DNA from: Paraburkholderia domus
GTDB lineage: Bacteria > Pseudomonadota > Gammaproteobacteria > Burkholderiales > Burkholderiaceae
Assembly: GCF_905220705.1 (NCBI RefSeq)
Contig: NZ_CAJNAT010000019.1
Location: 1 to 64,000, forward strand
Direction of reading: 5' to 3'
DNA: 64,000 nt
The notes under the pieces are model-generated. The model was not told the DNA's origin, did no database searches, and saw only the letters and a list, made by a program, of their open reading frames with translations. The position numbers and the translations under genes were made by a program. Below are positions 35,376-44,068 of the stretch, piece by piece (within the stretch, counting starts at the first letter, position 1; every line of letters starts with the position of its first letter).

Positions 35376-36245
35376 CTAAGCAAACACCCCTTCCCTGACC
35401 CACTTGGTCATGATCCATTTCTCGCCTTCCAGGACAGGCGCTCCGCCATGCAAGCTCAAAGGATCGAGCTGCCGCGCTCCGTTCATATAGCGAAAATAGA
35501 TAGCGCCACCCCGTTTCGGGGCAACCGACACGCCAGCATCGGGGAAAAAAGTTTCCCCTCCAGCGGCCACATCGTTGAGATACAAAACCAGCGTAGCAAC
35601 CCGCTGCCCGCCGCGCGCCATTTGCACGCCACTGCCCGTCTGCGACGGCGGAAAATAATCAAAGTGCGCCCGATATTCGGCACCAACCCCATACCTCAAT
35701 ACCTGCAACCCCTCACCATTGTCGACTGGCCAGTTCATCAAGCTGGCAAAGCGCTTTTCGAGCCGATCGAGGAAAGGGTCAGCACCGCGGTGATACCAGG
35801 CGCCTTCGCTAGTGCGGTTGGCAATCACGTCATTCGAGCCGTTCTCAGGATTGACGGTAGTGGAACGCTTGAGCAACGGACGCGACCGTTCGATCATTTC
35901 ATCGCATTCCTCGTCCGACATCACGTCGGCGAACGCGACGATCTGCGGCCGCTCGCAGCGCATCAGTACCTTGACGTCGCGATCGTAGGCACGAATCACA
36001 TTGCCCGCAGCGACTGGCGCCGGATCGTAGCGGTATTCGCCCGCGGCCACCTCGAACCCGCATGGCGCGGCAACAAGGGCCGCGCGAGCCGCATCGGCAG
36101 CATCGAACGAAGCGTTCACCGTGGCTTGCGCGAGGTCCGACTCGAAGCCGGCGCCCACCATGGCATCCACCAACGCCGCAGGGCTAAAGCCGCGCTCGAC
36201 ATGACTGTTCAACCAGGTTTGCACGGCATCATTTACGACAGGCAT
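35376..36245 (-). CDS. Prolyl 4-hydroxylase-type 2-oxoglutarate/Fe(II) dioxygenase, copy 1
   Basis: From ATG 36245 the product has 289 residues. The C-terminal dioxygenase domain holds the iron triad HFDYFPP (His and Asp) and the distal His in SLHGG, with the 2-oxoglutarate Lys probably in EGEKWIMTKW. The N-terminal 90 residues are helical and lack a signal peptide. It closely resembles the second copy at 37273-38151, with shared runs such as RCERPQ, WPV.NGEGLQ and YFRYMNG. The protein or peptide target is unknown. Confidence 0.87.
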   Translation of the reverse strand: MPVVNDAVQTWLNSHVERGFSPAALVDAMVGAGFESDLAQATVNASFDAADAARAALVAAPCGFEVAAGEYRYDPAPVAAGNVIRAYDRDVKVLMRCERPQIVAFADVMSDEECDEMIERSRPLLKRSTTVNPENGSNDVIANRTSEGAWYHRGADPFLDRLEKRFASLMNWPVDNGEGLQVLRYGVGAEYRAHFDYFPPSQTGSGVQMARGGQRVATLVLYLNDVAAGGETFFPDAGVSVAPKRGGAIYFRYMNGARQLDPLSLHGGAPVLEGEKWIMTKWVREGVFA

Positions 36246-36619
36246 ACATCTCATCCCACATCCAGAGTTCGCTCGCTCAGCACGTGCGGACCGGGCGCGC
36301 GGCCAGTCGGGCGATGCTGACTAAAGCAAAGGATGATAGGTGGCCATCCCGTCGCATTCCACGCGACGATTCGGAAACGGGCCCTGGCTAAAACGCATTG
36401 AGCGTCGGATTCGACGCGTCACCGACTATGAAATTTCCCACTCACCTAAGCGTGGGCGGACGAGGTGTACCTGATCGCCAGCAGCCGTCGCGACCCTGTC
36501 ATCGGCGCGCCATGTTCGACAGGTACTTTCCTGCGACAACATAACCCACCCCGACCCAATGCCACAGCTTTCCGTGCGCGGCAGCGATAGCCACAGACGC
36601 ACCATAAAAGGCGGCCGCT
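36246..36619. other. Gene-free stretch before the CDF gene
   Basis: About 370 bases show no credible gene on either strand. It should hold the promoter of the hydroxylase gene; no motif stood out. Confidence 0.4.
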
Positions 36620-37264
36620 TTGCTTAAAGCCGCCTCCGTCAGCGCGCTGCTCAATGCCTTCCTGATGGCGATGCAGATCGCCATCGGCTTAACCGCGCAT
36701 TCGGACGGGCTGTTCGCTGATGGCATCCACACGTTGAGCGACCTGGCCGCCGACAGTGTCGTGCTGATCGTGCTGTATCTCAGCGCGAAGCAACTGGACG
36801 CAACGCCGCGTGATGGAGACGGCAACGCCTCGCAAGCCGTGGCGTCCCTCCTGATCGCCGTCTTGCTGATCGTCACAGCAGCCGAGATGCTCTGGCACAG
36901 CGTCGGGCAAACCGCCACGTTGAACGGCAACCCGACGCTGCAGGTCAGCGCGCTCGCGGTCAGCGGTTTCGTCACGATCGCCAAGGAAATGCTGTTCCGC
37001 TACATGCGCGCCGAAGGCCAGCGCGCCGGCTCGGCAATTTTGCTGGCAAGTGCATGGCATGCGCGAATGGATGCGGTGTCGGCGCTGGTCGCAACCCTCG
37101 GTGTGGCCGGCAGCATGGCGGGTATGCCGATGCTGGACCACGTGGCAGGCGCGGCGATCGGCCTGATGATCATGCGCATGGGATGCGTCAGCGCGCGCAG
37201 CGCATTGACGCAACTGGCAGCCGGTGCGGCCGGAAAAGCCGCCGCACGCCACGCGGCAGAATAA
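36620..37264 (+). CDS. Small cation-efflux (CDF) transporter without C-terminal domain
   Basis: The frame begins with TTG 36620 and encodes 214 residues, essentially only the six-helix membrane part of a cation diffusion facilitator. The helix-2 metal site (DGIHTLSDL) and the helix-5 site (HARMD) are intact, as is KEMLFRYM. The usual cytoplasmic C-terminal domain is missing and the N-terminus is very short: a stop codon lies five codons upstream and no ATG is available before helix 1. Either a compact transporter or an N-terminally damaged gene is possible. Zn, Fe or Mn would be candidate ions. Confidence 0.7.
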   Translation: MLKAASVSALLNAFLMAMQIAIGLTAHSDGLFADGIHTLSDLAADSVVLIVLYLSAKQLDATPRDGDGNASQAVASLLIAVLLIVTAAEMLWHSVGQTATLNGNPTLQVSALAVSGFVTIAKEMLFRYMRAEGQRAGSAILLASAWHARMDAVSALVATLGVAGSMAGMPMLDHVAGAAIGLMIMRMGCVSARSALTQLAAGAAGKAAARHAAE

Positions 37265-37272
37265 CGCGCGTT

Positions 37273-38151
37273 TCAGCCGTAGGCCCGCTCGCGCATCCAC
37301 TTCGTCATGATCCATTTGTCGCCACCGAGCACCGGCGCGCCGCCGTGCAAGGTCAGAGGATCGAGTTGACGCTGGCCGTTCATATAGCGGAAATACACCG
37401 CGCCACCTTGTGTCGCCGCGACTGACATGCCAGCCTCCGGGAAAATCGTTTCTCCGCCGTCGGGCACGTCGTTCAAATAGATCACCAAGGTTGCCACGCG
37501 CTGGCCGCCCTGGGCGGTATGCACCGCGCTGCCGGCCTGATCGGGCGGGAAATAATCGAAATGCGGGCGATATTCGCCGGTCGTGCCGTAATGCAGAATC
37601 TGCAGCCCTTCGCCGTTTTCAACCGGCCAGTTCATCAGACTGGCGATGCGCCGGTCCATCTTTTCGATGAACGCGTCTTCGCCACGCTGATACCAGATAC
37701 CTTCACTGGTGCGATTGCGAATGACGTCTTCCTTGCCAGTGTCGGGATTCACGATGGTCGAGCGTTTCAGCCGATGCCGCGAGCGTTCGATCATCTCGTT
37801 GCACTCGTCGGGCGACAGCACATCCGCAAACACGATCACTTGCGGCCGCTCGCAGCGCATCAACACGCGGACGTCGCGATCGTGTGCACGGATCACATTG
37901 CCGCGGGCAACGGGCGACTCGTCGTACTGGTATGTCCGCGGCGCGGATTTTGCCAGCGCGGCCTCGGTCGCCGCCGACACCCGGGCCGCTGCGTCAGCCG
38001 GGTCCCTGCCGAACGCTTTGTGAACCTCCGCGCGCGCGGCTTCCGTGGCGAAACCGGCTTGCACCATCGCATCGACCATCGAGTCGATGCTGCAACCGCG
38101 CGCTACGTTGCTGCTCAGCCACTCTTCCCACGACGCATCCACTACCGGCAT
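37273..38151 (-). CDS. Prolyl 4-hydroxylase-type 2-oxoglutarate/Fe(II) dioxygenase, copy 2
   Basis: This is a 292-residue paralogue of the enzyme at 35376-36245. The iron ligands are in HFDYFPPDQ and LHGGAPVL, and the 2-oxoglutarate region is GGDKWIMTKW. It starts at ATG 38151 (MPVVDASWEEW). Its stop is only nine bases from the end of the convergent CDF gene. The two copies face the same way with the CDF gene between them, so tandem duplication followed by insertion, or the reverse, is likely. An Fe(II) enzyme next to a metal exporter may be meaningful. Confidence 0.87.
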   Translation of the reverse strand: MPVVDASWEEWLSSNVARGCSIDSMVDAMVQAGFATEAARAEVHKAFGRDPADAAARVSAATEAALAKSAPRTYQYDESPVARGNVIRAHDRDVRVLMRCERPQVIVFADVLSPDECNEMIERSRHRLKRSTIVNPDTGKEDVIRNRTSEGIWYQRGEDAFIEKMDRRIASLMNWPVENGEGLQILHYGTTGEYRPHFDYFPPDQAGSAVHTAQGGQRVATLVIYLNDVPDGGETIFPEAGMSVAATQGGAVYFRYMNGQRQLDPLTLHGGAPVLGGDKWIMTKWMRERAYG

Positions 38152-38240
38152 AGAACTCCCCTGCTAATCCGTGTCATGAAATACTGCATCAACTGGCCGG
38201 CTCATAGCAAGGCTGGAGGCATTGCGCCAAGGCTGGCCGG

Positions 38241-38720
38241 TTATGCGCGACGCTGCCTGCGTCGATAGAGGTCGAGGCCTTTTGTCGCCTGCGCCCTGAT
38301 TGCGCGCTGCACGAAAGGTGTCCAGCCGAGCAGCGCGCCCTTGATCCCCAAAGCCTGACGGGCCCAAAGCCACAGGTCGAACGTATCGCGATGTTCGACG
38401 ATGCGGCCCTCGCGAAACACGAAGCGGGCGTCGATACGATTGACCACGGTGCGGCCCGTCTGACTGAACGTGTAACGGGCCACCCAGTGGGCGTGGCCGT
38501 TGAGCTCGCCCGCTTCGACGCTGTCGAATGTCAGTGAGAAATCCTGCGCACGCGCCACCAGCATACGCCACATGTCGCGTGCCTCTTCGCCGCGCAGCTC
38601 GCCAAAAGCCGGATCGCTGAAGACCACGTCGTCGGCATAGCAGGCGGCCATTGTTTCGGCGTCGCGCTGCTGGAACGCAGTGTAAAAGCGCTCGATCAGT
38701 TCGGTGTTCGGATGGCTCAT
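38241..38720 (-). CDS. SnoaL/NTF2-like protein
   Basis: From ATG 38720 the product has 159 residues with the NTF2-like cone fold: IERFYTAFQQRDAETMAACYADDVVFSDPAFGELRG... at the start and HRDTFDLWLWARQALG near the end. Members are small isomerases, hydrolases or binding proteins; no catalytic assignment is possible here. The frame is open to 38807 but without family match. It lies between a hydroxylase and an MFS gene on the same strand. Confidence 0.8.
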   Translation of the reverse strand: MSHPNTELIERFYTAFQQRDAETMAACYADDVVFSDPAFGELRGEEARDMWRMLVARAQDFSLTFDSVEAGELNGHAHWVARYTFSQTGRTVVNRIDARFVFREGRIVEHRDTFDLWLWARQALGIKGALLGWTPFVQRAIRAQATKGLDLYRRRQRRA

Positions 38721-38876
38721 TTTTCTTGTGCTATGCATTATCCAGTTGCGGAAACGGCCCCAGAGAGCGCGCGCGCCGAGGTTTGAGCGCGCCCGAGCAG
38801 CACACAATATCGGAAAACTGCGCGTTGGGGTGAGCCGAGGGCGGCTGGCGAGATTGGGACGCTCGGGCGGCGCAGG

Positions 38877-40472
38877 CTACCCGTTCGACGCTACCCGGCG
38901 CACCGGTACAGATTCGCGCTGACGACCCAGCAGCCAGATTCCCGCCGCAATCGACACCGCCGCCGCGCCGGCCAGATAAAGTGCCGCAGCAAAGCCGCTG
39001 GCGAAGCTCGCGTGCGCGGACGCCACCAGCTTGACCCGCAGCGCAGGCGACAGATGCGCGGTGGCCTGCACGATATCCCCCGCCAGCACGCGTGACAACA
39101 AGCCCTCATTGAGCGCGGCTCGTACGTCAGGCGTCATTTGCGTGCCGGCCAAAAACGCTGCGTGGGTGCGAGCCGCGAGTACCGCGCCCAGCACACCCAC
39201 CGACGTCACGATGGCCGTGAAGCGCGTCGTCGTGCTGATACCGGACGCCATTCCGGTTCGATCAGGCGGTACGCACGCCATGATGGCCTTCTGCGTATCG
39301 CCGTTCATAATCCCTGCACCCAGCCCGGTCACGACCATGCCGAGTGCCACCAGCGCATAGCTTGCGTCGCCGGCTACCCACGCGGTCAACAGATTGCCGG
39401 CCCCGATCAGCAACAGCCCGGCAGAAAGCAACGCCATGCCCGGCAACCGTCGCGCGAGCGCCGCGCCGATATACGGCCCCAGCACCATCGCCAGCGCGAA
39501 CGGCAACATGCCGACGCCCGCCATCACCGCCGACAGACCGAACGCGTTCCGCAGGTAGAGCGGCAAAAACGTCATCATCACCTGCGCGCAGGCGGCGTAC
39601 CCGAACATCGCGAGCACGGCGGCGACAAAGCGCGGCTGGCGGAACAGCGCAAGATCGACCATCGCATGCGCCCGCGAGCGTTGCACGTGGACGAATGCGC
39701 CAAACAGCAGTGCGCATGCCGCGAGCCTCGCACCCGTTGTCCAGCTCGCGAGTCCGTCGGTGGGCACTTCGATCAACGCCCAGATGCCGAGCGCGAGCGC
39801 AAGGCCGAACAGAATGCTGCCGGCGGCATCGAGCGGACCGGGTTCAGGATTGCGCGACTCGCGAATCGAACGTGACGCGCACCACGCGAGCACTGCGCAC
39901 ACGGGCAGATTGAGCAGAAAGATCCAGCGCCAGCCGAGCCACTGGGTAATCACGCCGCCGACGAGCGGGGCCACCGTCGTTGCGAGGCCCATGCAGGTAC
40001 CCCACACGGCCCATGCCCGCACGCGCGCGGGACCTTCGTGAAAGGTATTCGCGATCACGGCGAGCGCCGCGGTGAGCAGCATCGCGGCGCCGACGCCTTT
40101 GACCGCACGCGCCACATTCAGCGTCGCAGCCGTTGGCGCCGCCCCGCAACCCAGCGACGCCAGAAAAAACACCGCGAGCCCGAGCAACAGCATCCGCTTA
40201 CGGCCGACTCGATCGGCAAGACCGCCCGCGGGCAGCAGACACGACGCGAAAGCGACCATATACGCGCTGACGACCCATTCGACGTCGGCGAAACTCGCGT
40301 GAAACGAGCGCGCAATCGACGGCAACGAGACGGCCACGACATTGGTATCGAGAACGATCAGCGCGCAGGTCGCCGATGCGGTGGCCAGCACGAACGCGGG
40401 GTTGACGGGTTTTGAGCCGTTGGAGCCGGACGGCTGCGCAGGCAGTGCGGGACGGTCGGATAGGGAGGACAT
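38877..40472 (-). CDS. MFS transporter (DHA2 family, 14-TM)
   Basis: This 531-residue efflux protein has about 14 membrane helices. Motifs include LIVLDTNVVAVSLPSIARSF in helix 1, GGLADRVGRKRML in loop 2-3 and VKGVGAAMLLTAALAVI in helix 4. The antiporter-type motif suggests proton-driven drug export. It is divergent from the LysR gene at 40582 (109 bases between), which probably controls it. Confidence 0.87.
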   Translation of the reverse strand: MSSLSDRPALPAQPSGSNGSKPVNPAFVLATASATCALIVLDTNVVAVSLPSIARSFHASFADVEWVVSAYMVAFASCLLPAGGLADRVGRKRMLLLGLAVFFLASLGCGAAPTAATLNVARAVKGVGAAMLLTAALAVIANTFHEGPARVRAWAVWGTCMGLATTVAPLVGGVITQWLGWRWIFLLNLPVCAVLAWCASRSIRESRNPEPGPLDAAGSILFGLALALGIWALIEVPTDGLASWTTGARLAACALLFGAFVHVQRSRAHAMVDLALFRQPRFVAAVLAMFGYAACAQVMMTFLPLYLRNAFGLSAVMAGVGMLPFALAMVLGPYIGAALARRLPGMALLSAGLLLIGAGNLLTAWVAGDASYALVALGMVVTGLGAGIMNGDTQKAIMACVPPDRTGMASGISTTTRFTAIVTSVGVLGAVLAARTHAAFLAGTQMTPDVRAALNEGLLSRVLAGDIVQATAHLSPALRVKLVASAHASFASGFAAALYLAGAAAVSIAAGIWLLGRQRESVPVRRVASNG

Positions 40473-40520
40473 ACAGACAGGCGGAGTCGAATCGAGGTCA
40501 CTCGATGGTAACGAAGCGTC

Positions 40521-40540
40521 TATTGCCTGTCATTGGCATA
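40521..40540. promoter_or_regulatory. Inverted repeat TGCC-N7-GGCA, candidate LysR operator
   Basis: The repeat, extended by TAT and TA on its flanks, lies in the middle of the 109-base divergent MFS/LysR region. Assignment to the regulator is by position only. Confidence 0.4.
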
Positions 40541-40581
40541 GAATCACAAGATAATTAGCTCTGGCGGAAATACCGAAACCC

Positions 40582-41457
40582 ATGCGAAAGCTCGAACTCC
40601 GCCATATTCATGCATTCGTTTGCGTCGCGAAGCATCTCCACTTCTCCCGCGCGGCCGATGAATTAAGCATCGCGGCACCAACGCTGACCAAGCTGATCCA
40701 GGAAGCAGAACGGCTGCTCGGCGTACGGCTCTTTCATCGCACCAAGCGGTCGGTCGCATTGAGCGCGGCAGGCAACGCCTACCTCGCCGAAGCGCTCAGC
40801 GCGCTCGACCACCTCGCGCGCGGCGAAGAGCGCGCGATTCTCGCCGAGCGCGGCGAGTTGGGACGGATCGAAGTCGGCTATGTGGCTTCGGCCGCGTATG
40901 CGGGTGTATTGCAATCGGCGGTTGGCGGTTTTCGCACGCAATACCCTGGCGTCGACATTTCGATTCGAGAGGTGCCGATGGACAGCGCGGCCGAGATGCT
41001 GCGCGACGGTCTGCTCGACGCAGCCTATGTGCGGCCGCCGATGCCGCTCGTCGACGGCATTCAGGCCACTACCGTACATCGCGATACGTTCGTCCTCGCG
41101 CTACCGGAAAATTGTGCGCTGGCTGGCTTGCCAGACATCAAGCCTGCGCAACTGCGCGACCAGTGCTTCGTGCTGCCGGAACAGGAAGCCGGCACCTTCG
41201 AAGTCGCACGGCGTGGGCGTTTTTCGCCGCGGCTCGGATCACGCCCCGGCACGCTCGCGGCGGTACTGGCCTGCGTATCGCTAGGCGGCAATGTGGCGGT
41301 CGTGCCGCATACGCTGGCTGATTGCATCGCATTGCCGGGCGTCGTCTACCGAAGCATCGCGGGCAAACCCATTGCCTCGGAAATCGCCATTGCGTATCGA
41401 AAGTTCGAACGGGCACCAGCCGTGCGAGCGTTTCTCGAGTTTGCGCGAAGCAGGTAA
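40582..41457 (+). CDS. LysR-family regulator (divergent from DHA2 pump)
   Basis: This 291-residue LysR protein has HTH at about residues 3-62 (ELRHIHAFVCVAKHLHFSRA, SIAAPTLTKLIQEAERLLGV) and an effector domain with GYVASAAYAGVLQ. It resembles BenM/CatR-like activators in the HFSRAADEL pattern. The 109-base divergent region suggests it controls the MFS gene. The molybdenum locus starts just downstream but on a separate promoter. Confidence 0.87.
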   Translation: MRKLELRHIHAFVCVAKHLHFSRAADELSIAAPTLTKLIQEAERLLGVRLFHRTKRSVALSAAGNAYLAEALSALDHLARGEERAILAERGELGRIEVGYVASAAYAGVLQSAVGGFRTQYPGVDISIREVPMDSAAEMLRDGLLDAAYVRPPMPLVDGIQATTVHRDTFVLALPENCALAGLPDIKPAQLRDQCFVLPEQEAGTFEVARRGRFSPRLGSRPGTLAAVLACVSLGGNVAVVPHTLADCIALPGVVYRSIAGKPIASEIAIAYRKFERAPAVRAFLEFARSR

Positions 41458-41488
41458 AACCTGCCTCCGCTACCGTCACGCCGCCTTT

Positions 41489-41512
41489 CGTTATATCCTG
41501 TCGAATATCACG
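41489..41512. promoter_or_regulatory. ModE-type operator A
   Basis: CGTTATAT-N8-ATATCACG spans 24 bases. The left half equals the best ModE half-site that I know from the E. coli modA operator, and the right half read in reverse is CGTGATAT with one mismatch. It ends 78 bases before the start of the 160-residue unknown gene. Confidence 0.65.
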
Positions 41513-41590
41513 GTATGCTTCGGGGAGCCTGGTGGCCCGGCCGCCAGGCGCGCACGACGAAGCGAAACAAGCATGTAGGAGCCAGCAGCG

Positions 41591-42073
41591 GTGCGTAGTC
41601 GATCCACATTGCAATCCACAGTGTCCGACCCGGTGGGACGCCTCCCGAACGGGCTTTCGTCGACCATCGTCGCGGTGAAATCGGCGTCCGAACGTGGCCG
41701 CGCCGAACTGATCCGCGATGTCGTCGATGCTTACCGGCGGCTTTACGGGAGCGTACAGCGCTTCGTGCTGATGCTCACGGACGACCAGTTGAACTTCGCA
41801 TCGGTGGGGACGTCGGGCTCGCACTCATTTAACCAGTTGCTGTCGATCCTCGCCGAGCAGGCCAAGGCGGCGGCCTTCGTCCGTCTGCGCGATCTGAAAG
41901 CTTCGATCGAAGAAGCGCGCTCGGCCGAACAACTACGCGATGCGATTTTCTCGGATGCACTCAGCAACGACCTGGCCGCGTTGCGCAAGGTGGTGGCGGA
42001 ACTCGAACGGCTCGACGCTGCCTTTATCGGCCTGTGCGTTGGGCATGTTCTGGATCGTCATTACCGCACATGA
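41591..42073 (+). CDS. Unknown 160-residue protein under a ModE-type site
   Basis: GTG 41591 with AGGAG about ten bases upstream gives a mostly helical, soluble protein with no membrane segment or signal peptide. Stretches such as AELIRDVVDAYRRLYGSVQR and SNDLAALRKVVAELERLDA look like paired helices. I recognise no family. The ModE-type site 78 bases upstream and the position directly before a DUF2325 gene with its own ModE-type site suggest a role in molybdenum handling or in a molybdenum-dependent process. This is inference from context. Confidence 0.7.
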   Translation: MRSRSTLQSTVSDPVGRLPNGLSSTIVAVKSASERGRAELIRDVVDAYRRLYGSVQRFVLMLTDDQLNFASVGTSGSHSFNQLLSILAEQAKAAAFVRLRDLKASIEEARSAEQLRDAIFSDALSNDLAALRKVVAELERLDAAFIGLCVGHVLDRHYRT

Positions 42074-42091
42074 ACGTTTTCTTTCGTCCAC

Positions 42092-42115
42092 CGTTATATA
42101 TTTTTAAATATATCG
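42092..42115. promoter_or_regulatory. ModE-type operator B
   Basis: CGTTATAT-N8-ATATATCG spans 24 bases. The left half is the full half-site and the right half reversed is CGATATAT with one mismatch; the spacer is A/T only. It ends 78 bases before the DUF2325 start. Confidence 0.7.
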
Positions 42116-42193
42116 CCAGTAACGCTTGCGTGGCGAGCGCGTCCAGCACGCACCTTCAATCAGCCTGACGCCTGAACCGGATTCGAGGTCCTC

Positions 42194-43543
42194 ATGCACA
42201 CGCCCCCGTTTCGCCTCGCCCAGCCAACGCGCCTCAAACTGTCCAGCGATGAGCTCGCCGGCACGGGCTTGCGCGCGGCCGAGCCGTGCTGCACGCCCGC
42301 CAAGGTTTCGCTCGCTAACGCCAAACGGCGCGCGCGCCTCGCAGAGCTCGATGGCCAACTGCATTGTTCGATCATCGGCACCTGTCTCAGCACGCACGAA
42401 CTGCGCAAGCTGGTGCCCAAATTCACCGGCCTCGATCGCCGGGACGCGAGCGATCTGGAGATTCATCACTCGGCCGTCGAACTCGCGATCGATGGCGGCG
42501 CGGGCGCCAAAGCCCTGCACAAGGTGCTCGACGAGCACTATGCGGCGGCAATCCGTCGCTTCGACAAAGCCGCCGACGACGTCGATCTGCTGAAGCTCTG
42601 GGACGAAGCACTGAAAAGCGGCGACATCCCGCCTGCTTACTGGGCTTTGATGACGCACCCGTACGCGACCTTGTCCGTGCGCCAGAAAGCGTTCGGCGAA
42701 TTGCACATGCTGTCGCATCTGGTCGGCGCGGCGAATCGCGCGGACATCCGCAGGCTGGTTGCGCTGGAGGCCGAAAACGCCGAGTTGAAAGAGAAAGTCG
42801 AGCGGCAGCAAAACCGCTTGCAGGAGATCAGCGCGCAGCGCGACGCATCGATCGCCGCGCTCAACGAGCAGATCGCGCAACTCACCGCCCTGGCCACGCG
42901 CCAGACGCCGACGGATCCCAGCGATCTCGAAGCCGAAGTATCCATGCTGCGCGACAAGCTCACCGATAGCGACCAGCGGGTGGCACTGCATACGAGCCGC
43001 CGTGAAGCCGCAGAACAGCGCGCGCTCCAGGAACAAGGCGCGGCTCTCGCGTTACGCAAGAGCCGGGATCAGACGTTGGCGCTTCTCAAGCTGGTGCAAA
43101 GCGAATGCGATGCGCTGGAACGCGCGACCGTGGATGCAGCGGACAGCCACGGCACAGGGACGCGGCAAGCCAGCCTCGACCACGTGCGCGGCAAACGGAT
43201 TGTGTACGTGGGCGGCCGGCCCGGCTCGAATGCCGCGCTCAGGCGACTGGTGGAGGCGGCCGGCGGTGATTTCGTGGTGCACGACGGCGGCGTGGAAGAT
43301 CGCAAAGGTCTGCTTGCCGCTGCGTTGCCGGGTGCGGATATCGTCGTGTTTCCAGTCGACTGCGTCGATCACGATTCGATGAATACGCTCAAACGGGTTT
43401 GCGAACGCCATCAGATCGACCATCACCCGCTGCGCACAGCGAGCGTGGCAAGCTTCGTCGAATTGGTGAGCCGCCTGCATCCCGAGCATCGGGCCCAATT
43501 GGGCAATCCGCCACCGTCGGCGTTTTGCCTGCGCCACGGCTGA
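42194..43543 (+). CDS. DUF2325 protein with Cys-bearing N-terminus and coiled coil
   Basis: This is a 449-residue protein of unknown function. The N-terminal region carries four cysteines (32, 33, 58, 64; CC, then LHCSIIGTCLS). A helical region follows, then a coiled coil at about residues 180-315. The C-terminal DUF2325 domain is at about 334-430: KRIVYVGGRPGSNAALRRLV, then GADIVVFPVDCVDHDSMN. This last domain looks Rossmann-like. A ModE-type site lies upstream and modE, nifQ and molybdate-transport genes lie downstream. A link to molybdenum metabolism is therefore likely but unproven. Confidence 0.85.
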   Translation: MHTPPFRLAQPTRLKLSSDELAGTGLRAAEPCCTPAKVSLANAKRRARLAELDGQLHCSIIGTCLSTHELRKLVPKFTGLDRRDASDLEIHHSAVELAIDGGAGAKALHKVLDEHYAAAIRRFDKAADDVDLLKLWDEALKSGDIPPAYWALMTHPYATLSVRQKAFGELHMLSHLVGAANRADIRRLVALEAENAELKEKVERQQNRLQEISAQRDASIAALNEQIAQLTALATRQTPTDPSDLEAEVSMLRDKLTDSDQRVALHTSRREAAEQRALQEQGAALALRKSRDQTLALLKLVQSECDALERATVDAADSHGTGTRQASLDHVRGKRIVYVGGRPGSNAALRRLVEAAGGDFVVHDGGVEDRKGLLAAALPGADIVVFPVDCVDHDSMNTLKRVCERHQIDHHPLRTASVASFVELVSRLHPEHRAQLGNPPPSAFCLRHG

Positions 43544-43605
43544 GCCGTAAGCCGTAAGCCGTGAGGCCTGAACGCTGAACCGGGAAACCGTCAGCCCTCA
43601 GTCAC

Positions 43606-44016
43606 TCAGGAGCGAATCAGTTTGGTCAGCTCGGCGATCTGTTTCGCGCAGCTTCGTTGCGCCTCGACTTCGACATCGCGGTACAGACGAATGATGTTTT
43701 CGCCCACCGGCGTCAGCGTACAGCCTCCACCGCTTTGACCACCCTGCTCCGAATGGGTGGCGGGCGCTTTGAGCGAGCGGTTCAGTTCGTCGATCAGCAG
43801 CCATGCGCGCCGGTAAGACATGCCGAGGCTGCGCGCCGCAGCCGAGATCGAGCCGTATTCGCGCACGGCTTCAAGCAGTTCGACTTTGCCGGGTCCGAGT
43901 GCGACGGCATCGCCGCTGCGGATGCGCATTCTGAAGCGCACTTCGGGGCGCGGCTTCGCAGCCTTTGTCGCGGATTGTGTCGCGGGTCTTGGTTTGGTTT
44001 TCGCGGTATCAGCCAT
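43606..44016 (-). CDS. ModE-like regulator consisting of the HTH domain only
   Basis: From ATG 44016 the product has 136 residues. The winged HTH of ModE is complete (about residues 35-115): GPGKVELLEAVREYGSISAA, SYRRAWLLIDELN, then GGGCTLTPVGENIIRLYRD. The C-terminal molybdate-binding (Mop/TOBE) domains of full-length ModE (about 260 residues) are absent. It would need a partner or another signal to sense molybdate. It follows nifQ by 52 bases on the same strand. Three ModE-type sites in this locus are its natural targets. A slightly longer start (44097) overlaps nifQ. Confidence 0.85.
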   Translation of the reverse strand: MADTAKTKPRPATQSATKAAKPRPEVRFRMRIRSGDAVALGPGKVELLEAVREYGSISAAARSLGMSYRRAWLLIDELNRSLKAPATHSEQGGQSGGGCTLTPVGENIIRLYRDVEVEAQRSCAKQIAELTKLIRS

Positions 44017-44068
44017 GCGCGAAAGCATACACGAACCGCCTCGCCCTGCCACCCTGGCTGAATGGCCT

